Assembly: GCF_051859125.1 (NCBI RefSeq)
Contig: NZ_JBHYGG010000280.1
Span: forward strand, 26,165-90,164
Direction of reading: 5' to 3'
Length of the DNA stretch: 64,000 nt
Source: Gemmata sp051859125
Lineage (GTDB): Bacteria; Planctomycetota; Planctomycetia; Gemmatales; Gemmataceae
In this document: positions 44,427 to 52,678 of the stretch, one piece after another
Position numbering within the stretch: position 1 is the stretch's first letter
Layout: every line of letters starts with the position of its first letter
Made by a program: the position numbers and the translations under genes
The notes under the pieces: model-generated
Told to the model about the DNA's origin: nothing
The model's database searches: none
Seen by the model: only the letters and a program-made list of their open reading frames with translations

Positions 44427-44640
44427 GACTCGGTGGGGGGGGATTCAAGACACACTGTCAATTTGTAACTGAAGCGAAGTCTGAGATCGGCCCCGACCCG
44501 ATCGTCGGGTGTAAACCACTTTGTAATAACGCTTTCTATCCGACGGCGATCGGTGTGGTATGCGGTGGGTGGAGCCGGCGGCTTGGGTTAGGTGGAATTG
44601 CCCGAAATCCTGGGTCCGGTCGGGTATCTATTGGCGACCG
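44427..44640 (+). promoter_or_regulatory. Duplicated upstream region, copy A, with ECF-type promoter candidate
   Basis: Shares with copy B (47994-48173) the words TCAAGACACACTGTCA, CTGAAGCGAAGT, TGTAATAACGCTTT, CCGGCGGCTTG and TATTGGCGACCG in the same order. TGTAATAAC (44522-44530) and CGACGG (44541-44546) start 19 bp apart in both copies and may be -35 and -10 elements. Here it precedes the DUF1549/DUF1553 gene by about 120 bp, with no sigma gene in between. 44081-44426 otherwise shows no gene. Confidence 0.55.
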
Positions 44641-44761
44641 CACCGCGCCCATACGAGGCAAGCAGGTGAGATTAGCACTGGATTCTTGTTGCACAAAGTG
44701 CATTCAACCGATACCCTGTTATCAACTGGGGACGGTTCATCGCTCTGTTTTGGCGGTCGCC

Positions 44762-46426
44762 ATGCTTCGAACTACGCTCACCGGTTTTGCACTCCTGATC
44801 GGGTTCACCGCCCGGGCCGCAGAACCGAGACCCGCTGCCGAAGTCGCCAAGCAAATCGATGCGGCAATCGATCAGCATCTCGCGGCATCCAAGATGGCGC
44901 CGGCGCCGCAATCCGGCGACGCCGAGTTCCTGCGCCGCGCGTACCTCGATGTCACCGGCCGAGTGCCCACCGCCAAGCAGGCCGCCGCGTTCCTCGATTC
45001 CACCGGCGCGGACAAGCGCACCAAGCTGATCGACGAGCTTCTCGCGTTGCCCAACTACGGCGACCAGTTCGGTCGCACCTGGCGCGACTGGATCGCCCCG
45101 CCGGAGCTCCCGAGCGATGTCAACAGTGGGAAGCAACCCCTTGCCGCCACGCGGAATCTCGGCAACTGGTTCGCGGCCCGTTTCAACGCGGACGACGGGT
45201 GGGACGTCATCGTCCGCAAGGTGCTCACCGCCGACGGCACCCTCAAGGACCAGCCGCAAGGAATGTTCTTTTCCCTTGCCGGCGACGACACCGGCCGGCC
45301 CTCGCCGGGCGGCGCGACCCGCGTCGTCGGCTCACTGTTTCTCGGCCTGCAGCTGCAGTGCGCCGAGTGCCATAAGGACCCGTTCAAGGACTACAAGCAA
45401 TCCGACTACTGGGGGCTGGCCGCGTTCTTCCGCAACGTCAGCTGGAAGTTCCAGGGCAGCGATCTGGAGATGGTGACCGAGGCGACGGCTCCCGCCGTTG
45501 CGGCCCCGAAGGCGAAGCCGGGCGCGAAGGGCGGGCTGCAGTTCAACCCCGACAAGGCGCCGTTCGGATCGATCACGATCCCCGCGGCCGCGTTGAGGAA
45601 TTCCGGGACCGTCATTCCGGGCAAGTTCCCGGAAGGGGCGAAGCTCGTCGCCGAGCGCGGGGTCTCGCTGCGGTCCGTCATCGCCGACTGGCTGACGGCC
45701 AGGGAGAACCCCTATTTCGCCCGCGCCTTCGTCAACCGCACGTGGGCCTACTTCTTCGCCCGCGGCATCGTGAACCCGATCGACGATCTGCGATCGGACA
45801 ACCCGCCGAGCCACCCGGAACTGCTGGACCTGCTCACCGAGGAGTTCGTCGCGAGCGGCTACAAGGTGAAGCACCTCGTGAGGTGCGTCACCGCCACGAA
45901 CGCGTACCGGCGAACCAGTCGGCCGGCGAAAACGGACGCCCCTGGTCTCGTCGCCAAGTTCGGCCGCATGCCCGTAAAGGTCCTGACGGCGGACGCCCTG
46001 TACGATTCGCTCCGGCTCGCCTTCGCCGAACCCGTGATCGACCTGAGGAGCTACAACCCCAAGGAAGCCGGCGGCTTCGGCGAGAGCAGCCCGGTCGGGT
46101 CCGCGTTCGACGAGTTCGCCAAGTTGTTCGTGACAAACGAAGACGACGCCACCGACTTCACGCACGGCATCCCGCAACTGCTCGCGCTCACCAACCACCC
46201 GCGATTGCGGAGCGGGGGCAAGGCGATCGACGACATGGTGAAGGCGAAGTTCGAGCCGGCCGCGGCGGTCCAGGCGCTGTACCTCGCCACACTGTCCCGC
46301 AGGCCGACGGCGCAGGAGTCGGCGGACGCCCTCGCGTACATCGCCGGCCGCGGCGACCCGAGAAAGGGGTACTGCGGCGTGCTGTGGATGCTGGTCAACC
46401 GCACCGAATTTCTGGTGATCCGATAA
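44762..46426 (+). CDS. DUF1549/DUF1553 exported protein
   Basis: 554 residues from the ATG at 44762, chosen for the signal peptide that follows (LTGFALLIGFTARAA). The DUF1549 half has FLRRAYLDVTGRVPT and LQLQCAECHKDPF, with a CxxCH haem-binding motif. The DUF1553 half has NPYFARAFVNRTWAYFFARG, NPIDDLRSDNPPSHPEL and LVRCVTATNAYRRTS. This is the planctomycete protein usually encoded with DUF1501, and the DUF1501 gene follows here by about 100 bp. The N-terminal PSCyt1 cytochrome domain found in the paralogue at 57496 is absent. Its biochemical role is unknown; a haem-bearing periplasmic complex with DUF1501 is the common inference. Confidence 0.88.
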   Translation: MLRTTLTGFALLIGFTARAAEPRPAAEVAKQIDAAIDQHLAASKMAPAPQSGDAEFLRRAYLDVTGRVPTAKQAAAFLDSTGADKRTKLIDELLALPNYGDQFGRTWRDWIAPPELPSDVNSGKQPLAATRNLGNWFAARFNADDGWDVIVRKVLTADGTLKDQPQGMFFSLAGDDTGRPSPGGATRVVGSLFLGLQLQCAECHKDPFKDYKQSDYWGLAAFFRNVSWKFQGSDLEMVTEATAPAVAAPKAKPGAKGGLQFNPDKAPFGSITIPAAALRNSGTVIPGKFPEGAKLVAERGVSLRSVIADWLTARENPYFARAFVNRTWAYFFARGIVNPIDDLRSDNPPSHPELLDLLTEEFVASGYKVKHLVRCVTATNAYRRTSRPAKTDAPGLVAKFGRMPVKVLTADALYDSLRLAFAEPVIDLRSYNPKEAGGFGESSPVGSAFDEFAKLFVTNEDDATDFTHGIPQLLALTNHPRLRSGGKAIDDMVKAKFEPAAAVQALYLATLSRRPTAQESADALAYIAGRGDPRKGYCGVLWMLVNRTEFLVIR

Positions 46427-46525
46427 TTGGTTGTGGCGATCCGGGTGGTGCGAGCCCCCGGACGCGTTCTGCACACTGGGCTGGTGCGACCCGGCCCGAC
46501 AACACGAAGTGGCGGGTCTATTCAC

Positions 46526-47794
46526 ATGCGGCACTCCCTCCTCCGGCGTGAGTTCCTTCACCTCTCCGCCGCCGGGGCGATCACCGCGGCCGGCGTGCCG
46601 TGGTTCCACGCGCTGGCCCGAGCCACGGGTCGGCAGCCGAAGGCCAGATCGAAGTCCTGCATCCTCCTCTGGATGGACGGCGGCCCCAGCCAGGCGCACA
46701 CCTTCGACCCGAAGCCCAAGGGTCAGTACGACTCGATTCTCTCGGCCGTGCCCGGCGTGCGGGTCACCGAGTACCTGCCCAAGATGGCCGAGCGGATGAA
46801 GGACGTGGCGCTGATCCGCAGCATGACGACGAACGAAGGGGAACACTACCGGGCCAAGTACCTCATGCACACCGGCTACACCCGCCTCGGCGGGTTCGAG
46901 CACCCGGCCCTCGGGTGCATCGCGTCCTCAGAGGTCGGGAAGAAAGACGGCGAAATGCCCAACTTCGTGACCATCGACGCCGGGTTCGACAAGGGTAACG
47001 GCGGCCGGCTCTACCGCTCGGTGCCTACCTACCTCGGTGTTCAGCACACTCCCCTCGCCGTCAGCGATCCCTACAAGGGGTTGGAAAACATGGGAGGTGC
47101 CGACCCGGACTTCGACGCCCAACTCGAGCTGCTGATGAAATCGGAAAGGCTCTTTGCGGGGGAACTCGATGCGCCGCCGGTGAAGGCCAAGCAGGCCGCG
47201 TTCGAGCGCGCCCTCGCACTCATGAAGTCGAACAAGGTCAAGGCCTTCGACGTCGATCGGGAACCGCAGAAGACGCGCGACGCCTACGGGAAGCACAAGT
47301 TCGGCCGCGCCTGCTTGATGGCCCGCCGGTTGATCGAGTCGGGCGTGACGTTCGTGGAAATCTTCCACCGCGGGTGGGACGACCATGAGGGCGCGGTAAA
47401 GCGGGTCAAGCCGCGGTGCGAATGGTTGGATCCCGCAATGGCCACACTCATTTCCGACTTGAAGGACCGCGGCCTCCTCGATTCTACGCTCGTTGTTTGG
47501 ATGGGGGAGTTCGGGCGCTCGCCGGGTGACGGCTCCAACCACTACTCCCGCGCCTGGACGACGCTCCTCGCGGGCGGCGGCATCAAGGGCGGGCAGGTCG
47601 TCGGCAAGACCGACGAGAAGGAGAAGAACCCCGGCGGCACCGTCGTCGAACGCCCCGTCACCGCCGCCGACTATTTCGCAACCATCTGCAAGGCCCTCGG
47701 GATCGACCACGAAAAGGAAGTGATGGCCCCCGGCGACCGCCCGATGAGACTCGTGGACAAATCGGGCAAGCCGATCGAAGAAATGTTCAGCTGA
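46526..47794 (+). CDS. DUF1501 Tat-exported protein, partner of the upstream DUF1549/DUF1553
   Basis: 422 residues. The twin-arginine signal LLRREFLHLSAAGAITAAG is at the N-terminus. The DUF1501 core shows CILLWMDGGPSQAHTFDPKP, LVVWMGEFGRSPGDGSNHYS and TTLLAGGGIKGGQVVGKTD. It follows the DUF1549/DUF1553 gene in the same direction and is probably co-transcribed and co-exported with it. Closely similar to the protein at 59401. No downstream gene in this operon; the next 418 bp carry copy B of the duplicated promoter region. Confidence 0.9.
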   Translation: MRHSLLRREFLHLSAAGAITAAGVPWFHALARATGRQPKARSKSCILLWMDGGPSQAHTFDPKPKGQYDSILSAVPGVRVTEYLPKMAERMKDVALIRSMTTNEGEHYRAKYLMHTGYTRLGGFEHPALGCIASSEVGKKDGEMPNFVTIDAGFDKGNGGRLYRSVPTYLGVQHTPLAVSDPYKGLENMGGADPDFDAQLELLMKSERLFAGELDAPPVKAKQAAFERALALMKSNKVKAFDVDREPQKTRDAYGKHKFGRACLMARRLIESGVTFVEIFHRGWDDHEGAVKRVKPRCEWLDPAMATLISDLKDRGLLDSTLVVWMGEFGRSPGDGSNHYSRAWTTLLAGGGIKGGQVVGKTDEKEKNPGGTVVERPVTAADYFATICKALGIDHEKEVMAPGDRPMRLVDKSGKPIEEMFS

Positions 47795-47875
47795 GCCGAC
47801 GGGTCCGACCATATTCTAGAACCCCCTATCAGAAGCTCATTTCGACTTCGGTTCAAAATGCTTTAAGGGTCTTTC

Positions 47876-47894
47876 CGCAATCGAATCGATTGCG
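47876..47894. repeat. 19-bp palindrome in the spacer before copy B
   Basis: CGCAATCGA and TCGATTGCG flank a single central A, a perfect palindrome 82 bp after the DUF1501 stop. It could be an operator or a short hairpin; nothing else of note lies between 47795 and 47993. Confidence 0.35.
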
Positions 47895-47993
47895 ACTTCG
47901 CCGTCCTATTCACGCTCCATCTCCGCAGCCGGAACGTCTGTCGCGGGTCAGCGGTGCTCGGAGATGGGTTCCCCCTGTCCGACGGGTTTGACG

Positions 47994-48173
47994 GGTTTCA
48001 AGACACACTGTCAGTCTGAAGCGAAGTGTAGGATCGGCGCCCCGATAGTTAAATCGCAAGTCATCTTGTAATAACGCTTTGCATTCGACGGTGGTCGGCC
48101 AGTGGGTCCGGCGGCTTGAGGCGGGCGGAATTCACCGAAATCCGCGGGCCGGGCGGGTATTTATTGGCGACCG
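47994..48173 (+). promoter_or_regulatory. Duplicated upstream region, copy B, before the ECF sigma gene
   Basis: Diverged copy of 44427-44640 with the same ordered words. TGTAATAAC at 48067-48075 and CGACGG at 48086-48091 have the same 19-bp register as copy A. The core lies 122-147 bp upstream of the sigma factor ATG, so autoregulation by the encoded ECF sigma factor is a natural hypothesis. Confidence 0.55.
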
Positions 48174-48212
48174 CCGTCCGCCCGCGGTGGAAGGACGGCG
48201 TAAGGTCACCCG

Positions 48213-49973
48213 ATGCGCGACGACGAACTACTCAGAATGTTCCAGGAAGACCGGAGCTCCGGGGCGTTCGAGACCCTTGTGGGGCGGTACGCCGGGCTGG
48301 TCTACCACACCTGCGCGCACGTGATCCGAGATCAGCACGAGGCGGAGGACGCGGCCCAGGCGGTGTTCATCGTGCTGTTCCGCCGCCCGCCCGCTCGTCC
48401 GCCCACGTCCCTTGCCGGGTGGCTGTACATGGTCGCACGCAAGACGTCCGCGAAGGTCCTCCGCGACCGCGCCGCCCGCGCCCGGCGCGAGGCCGCCGCG
48501 GCCGCACAGGTGGGGGCCCGAACGGACCGGCCGGAGGCCGATCTGGCCGAGGCGCTCCACGCGGCACTGAACCGGGTGCCCGCGGCCGAGCGGGAGGTGC
48601 TGATCCTCCGGTACCTCCAGGAGCGGAGCGTCCGCGACGTGGCTGCCGCGCTCGATTGCTCCGTCGCGACGGTCTCGGAGCGAGCGGCCAAGGGGCTCAG
48701 CCGGATGGCAAGGGTGCTCAGTGCCACCGGCCCGGCGGTCACGGTGCCCGCGGTCTCGGCCGGCCTGGTCGCACTCGGCGGGGCGTGCGCCGCGGCGGCA
48801 CCCGTGGCGTCCTCTGGTGTGCTGGTGCCGGCGTCCTGGAGCCCCCAGGCGGTGGCCCTTGCCGACGCGGTCGAACTCCGGATGTGGGTGGCAAAAATCG
48901 TGGCGTGGGCGTTCCCCAGCGCCGTGCTCGCCGCGGCACTCGGCGTCGCCGCAGTCGGACTGTCACCCCGGCCGCCGGCCGCCCCCCCGTCCGAGCCGGA
49001 GCGGCCGGCGGGCGACGCGGGCGTGGCCGCCGGGGCCGGACCGGTCGCCGAAAGGGTCGCGATCGGAACGGCCGGACCGGTCGCCGGCTTCGCGGTGTCC
49101 GCCGACGGTCGCCGGATCGCCGTCCTCCACGAGAACCGGGCGCTGGCCTACTACGAGACCGCGTCCGGTGTCCGACTCGGGGACGTGGTCGTCGAACTGC
49201 GGAGCCGCGAGAAGAACAACCCCCGGGTCCTCCGCGGCCCCCGGTCCGTGGCGCTGACCGTTGGACCGGCGGGGGCCCGCGTCGCGGCGCCGGAATCCGA
49301 TTGGGAGTGGTACCTCCACCTGATCGACCCGGTGACCGGTCGGGACGACGGCCTCCCGATGCCGGCCGGCCTCCCGCCGGCGAGCGCCATTGCGTTCGGG
49401 CCGGGCGGCCGCACCCTCGTCGCGGCCCGGACCACCGCCTCGGCCGCGGACCCGGACAGGACCAAGGGGATCGAGGTGCGCCGCCTGTCCGACGGGAAGC
49501 TCGTGTGGGGCCGCGCCGTGCCGCTCCGGTCCGTGGCCGTGGCGGCGAGCGCCCCCCTGTTGGCCGTGGGGACCACCGCCGGCGGGGTGGAGGTGCTCGA
49601 CGCCGAGACCGGGGCCGTGCGGCGGTCCTGGCCCGCCGCGGGTGGGCCCGTTGTGGCGGTCGGCATCAGCCCCGACGGCCGCCGCGTGGCCGCCTCGGAC
49701 GGGGGCACCGTTCGCGTCTACCGGGCGGACGCCGACGGGCCGGTCGAGACCCGCCCGGCCGGCCGCGAGCGGTGCCGCGCGGTCGCACTCGACGCCGACG
49801 CGCTGACGGCGGTGTACGAGACCCGTGCGGTTCGGGTGCGGGCCGGGGCCGAGCGAGAGGTGCCCTTGCCCCGGGCGAGCCGGCTGTCCCTGTCGGCGGA
49901 CGGCCGCGTGGTCGCTCTCCTCGGCGCTGGGGGCGAACTCACCGTACACGCCCTCGCGGACCCCAAGAATTGA
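48213..49973 (+). CDS. ECF sigma factor fused to membrane segment and WD40-like propeller
   Basis: 586 residues. Region 2 at about 15-75 (ETLVGRYAGLVYHTCAHVIR, EAEDAAQAVFIVLFRR) and region 4 at about 110-165 (VPAAEREVLILRYLQERSVR, DVAAALDCSVATVSERAAKG) form an intact group-4 sigma factor. A hydrophobic segment near 235-255 (AWAFPSAVLAAALGVAAVGL) is a likely membrane anchor. The remainder is a WD40/quinoprotein-like beta-propeller with SADGRRIAV and SPDGRRVAA repeats. Membrane-tethered ECF-propeller fusions are known in planctomycetes and have no separate anti-sigma gene. The propeller presumably senses something outside. A cytochrome-like gene follows by 30 bp. Confidence 0.88.
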   Translation: MRDDELLRMFQEDRSSGAFETLVGRYAGLVYHTCAHVIRDQHEAEDAAQAVFIVLFRRPPARPPTSLAGWLYMVARKTSAKVLRDRAARARREAAAAAQVGARTDRPEADLAEALHAALNRVPAAEREVLILRYLQERSVRDVAAALDCSVATVSERAAKGLSRMARVLSATGPAVTVPAVSAGLVALGGACAAAAPVASSGVLVPASWSPQAVALADAVELRMWVAKIVAWAFPSAVLAAALGVAAVGLSPRPPAAPPSEPERPAGDAGVAAGAGPVAERVAIGTAGPVAGFAVSADGRRIAVLHENRALAYYETASGVRLGDVVVELRSREKNNPRVLRGPRSVALTVGPAGARVAAPESDWEWYLHLIDPVTGRDDGLPMPAGLPPASAIAFGPGGRTLVAARTTASAADPDRTKGIEVRRLSDGKLVWGRAVPLRSVAVAASAPLLAVGTTAGGVEVLDAETGAVRRSWPAAGGPVVAVGISPDGRRVAASDGGTVRVYRADADGPVETRPAGRERCRAVALDADALTAVYETRAVRVRAGAEREVPLPRASRLSLSADGRVVALLGAGGELTVHALADPKN

Positions 49974-50003
49974 ATTGATCCCGATCGCCATCAGGAGCCG
50001 TCC

Positions 50004-52037
50004 ATGCGCCTCTCCCCCGCCCTCGCGGCTGTCGCGGTGACCGCCGGCACGGCGACGGTCTCGTCCGCCGCCGACCCGCTCGCCGACCCCGCCCGGGCGT
50101 TCGTGAAGGCCCACTGCGTGAGGTGCCACGGGGCCGAAAAGCCGAAGGGCGAGTTCCGCCTCGACGGGCTGACCGGCGACTTCGCGGCCGGGGCCGACGC
50201 GTGGGCCGCCGCCCTCCGAGCGGTCCGGGCCGGGGACATGCCGCCGGCGAAGGAACCGCGGCCGGACCCGAAGGCGGCCGCCGCGGCGATCGCCTGGATC
50301 GAAGCGGAGTTAGCAAAGGCGGGCAAGTCGGTCGCGAAGCCGCAGCCGCAGTACGGCAACGAGCAGGCCCACGAGCCGCTCTTCGACCCGGCCAACGCGA
50401 CGCTCCCGGCCTCGACGCCCGCGCGGTACTGGCGGCTCAGCCCGCACATCTACAAGCAGTACATGGCGAAGCAGCACCCGGCCGGGAACAACCTGGTCTC
50501 GCCGTTCAACCCGCTGCTGGGCAACGGGTTCAAGGACTACGCCCTGCCGCTGGCGATCGACGAACCGGTGGCCGCGCTGCTGTGGCTGAACGCCGAGGCG
50601 CTCGCGAGCGCCCGGTTCAAGACCGACCCGAGGACCGGCAAGCTGGACAAGCCCGCGTACAGGGAGATCGGCGAGGCGCTGGACGAAAAGGTACCGCTCA
50701 CCGACCCGGTGCTCGGGAGGGTCGTGGAGGAGGAGTTCAAGAAGGTGCTCGGCCGCGACCCCACCCCGGACGAGCGGGCCCGGTGGGTCGGGCAGATGAG
50801 GGCCAACGTCGCGGCGGGCGGGCGGGCCGTCGGCGTGCGGATGACGGTCACCGTGCTCTACCTGCACCCCGAGGTCGTCTACCGCAAGGAAGTGGGCGAG
50901 GGGACCCCGGACGCCCACGGCCGGCGGGTGCTCTCGCCGCGGGAGCTCTCCTTCGCGCTCGCCTACGCCCTCGGCGACAAGGGCCCCGACGTTGCGCTGG
51001 CGGGTGCCGCGGAGAGCGGGAAGCTCACCACCCGGGAGGACGCGGCCCGCGAGCTGAACCGACTGCTCGACGACCCGAAGTTCGAGAAGCCCCGCATCAT
51101 GCGGTTCTTCCACGAGTACTTCGGCTACCGGAACGCGGTGAACGTGTTCAAGGACGACCGGCAGTGCTACCCCGCGCAGGCGGTCCGCGACACCGACGCC
51201 CTGATCGAGTACGTCCTCGCCCGGGACCGGGCGGTGATCGCCGAGCTCCTCGCCACCGAGGCGGTCTTCGTGGGCAAGCACCACGGCGACCCGAACGAAC
51301 GCCCCTACGTCATGTACGGGCTGGCCGCCAACCCGCCGGGCGCGGGGGCGAAGGCGGTGAAGGTCGCGCTGCCGCCGGGCCAGCGGGCCGGGGTCCTGAC
51401 GCAGCCGAGTTGGCTCATCGCCCACAGCACGAACTTCGACAACCACCCGATCGCCCGGGGCCACTGGGTCCGCGAGCGGCTGCTGGGCGGCACGATCCCC
51501 GAGATCCCGCTCGACGTCGACGCGCAACTCCCGGACGACAAGGACAAGACGCTGCGGCAGCGGATGCACGTGACCCGCGCGGACTACTGCCTGGGGTGCC
51601 ACCGGCGGATGGACCCGCTCGGCCTGCCGTTCGAGATGTTCAGCCACACCGGCAAGTTCCGCGAGGCGGAGACCGTCCTCGACCCGGGCGCCCCGCCGGC
51701 GGGGAAGAAGGCCGCGACCCGGGACGTGCCCGTCGACGCGTCGGGGGTCCTCGACGGGACCGGCGACCCCGCCCTCGACGGCCCCGTGACGAACGCGGTC
51801 GAGATGATGCGGAAGTTGGCAAAGTCGCCGCGCGTGGAACAGGTCTTCATCCGCCACGTGTTCCGATACTTCATGGGCCGCAACGAGACCCTCTCGGACG
51901 CGGGGACGCTCCAGGCGGCGCACAGGGCCTACCGGGATTCCGGCGGGAGCTTCCGGGCGCTCGTGACTTCGCTGCTGACGTCCGACTCGTTCCTCTACCG
52001 CACCGGGAGCGCCCCGCCGCCCCCGCCGGTGAAGTGA
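50004..52037 (+). CDS. Planctomycete cytochrome-like protein (DUF1595/1592/1588/1585)
   Basis: 677 residues with a signal peptide (LAAVAVTAGTATVSSA). Two CxxCH motifs are seen, CVRCHGAEKPKGEF near the N-terminus and CLGCHRRMDPLGLPFE at about residue 530, so two haems are plausible. Between them lie a DUF1595-like part (EFKKVLGRDPTPDERARW), DUF1592 (LSFALAYALGDKGPD, IMRFFHEYFGYRNAVNVF) and DUF1588 (RAGVLTQPSWLIAHSTNFDN). The C-terminus is DUF1585 (RVEQVFIRHVFRYFMGRNET). Such proteins pair with DUF1552, as here at 52679. Probably periplasmic and redox-active; the substrate is unknown. Confidence 0.88.
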   Translation: MRLSPALAAVAVTAGTATVSSAADPLADPARAFVKAHCVRCHGAEKPKGEFRLDGLTGDFAAGADAWAAALRAVRAGDMPPAKEPRPDPKAAAAAIAWIEAELAKAGKSVAKPQPQYGNEQAHEPLFDPANATLPASTPARYWRLSPHIYKQYMAKQHPAGNNLVSPFNPLLGNGFKDYALPLAIDEPVAALLWLNAEALASARFKTDPRTGKLDKPAYREIGEALDEKVPLTDPVLGRVVEEEFKKVLGRDPTPDERARWVGQMRANVAAGGRAVGVRMTVTVLYLHPEVVYRKEVGEGTPDAHGRRVLSPRELSFALAYALGDKGPDVALAGAAESGKLTTREDAARELNRLLDDPKFEKPRIMRFFHEYFGYRNAVNVFKDDRQCYPAQAVRDTDALIEYVLARDRAVIAELLATEAVFVGKHHGDPNERPYVMYGLAANPPGAGAKAVKVALPPGQRAGVLTQPSWLIAHSTNFDNHPIARGHWVRERLLGGTIPEIPLDVDAQLPDDKDKTLRQRMHVTRADYCLGCHRRMDPLGLPFEMFSHTGKFREAETVLDPGAPPAGKKAATRDVPVDASGVLDGTGDPALDGPVTNAVEMMRKLAKSPRVEQVFIRHVFRYFMGRNETLSDAGTLQAAHRAYRDSGGSFRALVTSLLTSDSFLYRTGSAPPPPPVK

Positions 52038-52068
52038 CGCCGTCCCGAACGCGCCGAGAGGGGCTCAA

Positions 52069-52614
52069 ATGATCCGGTTCGTCGCTTCGATCGTGCTGCT
52101 CGCGCCCCTGTGCGCCCCGGGTGCCGACGCGCCGGTGCCCTCCGAAAAACTCGCGAAGCACCTCGGGCCGAAGGTCCTCGAGTACCTCAAGCGGGTCGAG
52201 AAGATCGAGGCCTACAAGGTCGGCCAGCTCGACGAGAAGAAGGCCGGCGACGCCGACCGCGTCTCGGGGCGGGTGGCCCTCGGCGAGGCCGCGGCGCTGA
52301 CCAAGGAGCAGGCCGGCGAGCTCCTGAAGGCGCTGCTCGCGGACGACACCTACTTCCGCTCCAGCTCGCTCGGGACCACCGGCGCCGCCGTCGGCTACCG
52401 GCTCTGGACCGACCGCAAGGAGTGCCTCGAGGCGAGCTGCTGCCTCAAGAAGGGCAACCTGCGGTTCACCCTGAAGGACGCCGAGGGAAAGGTCGTCTTC
52501 GACCGCGGCGTCGGCGGGTTCCGCGACGACAAGGCGAGCCCGATGCGGGCGCTCGCGGCCGCCGTGTTCCCGGACGACAAGGACATTGCCGGCGTCGCGC
52601 CCAAGAAGCCCTAG
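52069..52614 (+). CDS. Small exported hypothetical protein between cytochrome and DUF1552 genes
   Basis: 181 residues with a signal peptide (FVASIVLLAPLCAPGADA). The mature part is mixed alpha/beta with a CLEASCCLKKGN segment holding three cysteines. No known domain was recognised. The position inside an otherwise standard DUF1592/DUF1552 operon, 31 bp after the cytochrome gene and about 65 bp before DUF1552, suggests it belongs to the same exported complex or assembly line. Confidence 0.7.
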   Translation: MIRFVASIVLLAPLCAPGADAPVPSEKLAKHLGPKVLEYLKRVEKIEAYKVGQLDEKKAGDADRVSGRVALGEAAALTKEQAGELLKALLADDTYFRSSSLGTTGAAVGYRLWTDRKECLEASCCLKKGNLRFTLKDAEGKVVFDRGVGGFRDDKASPMRALAAAVFPDDKDIAGVAPKKP

Positions 52615-52620
52615 CGCCCC

Positions 52621-52647
52621 GACCGGACCGACCGGACCGACCGGACC
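52621..52647. repeat. Short tandem repeat, GACCGGACC three times
   Basis: Three exact nine-base units lie in the spacer between the small exported protein stop and the GTG start of DUF1552. Length changes here would not alter a coding frame but could change the spacing of translation or transcription signals. Confidence 0.7.
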
Positions 52648-52678
52648 GCCCCGCACCAACACCCCGGAGATGTGACCC

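Noticed and set aside
48067..48091. TGTAATAAC/CGACGG as a standard sigma-70 promoter
   Set aside because: Neither word resembles TTGACA or TATAAT; the conserved 19-bp register fits an ECF-type signal better, so it was recorded as such with moderate confidence.
52621..52647. Phase-variation switch from the GACCGGACC repeat
   Set aside because: The repeat is outside coding sequence and its nine-base unit would not shift a frame; only a spacing effect is possible.
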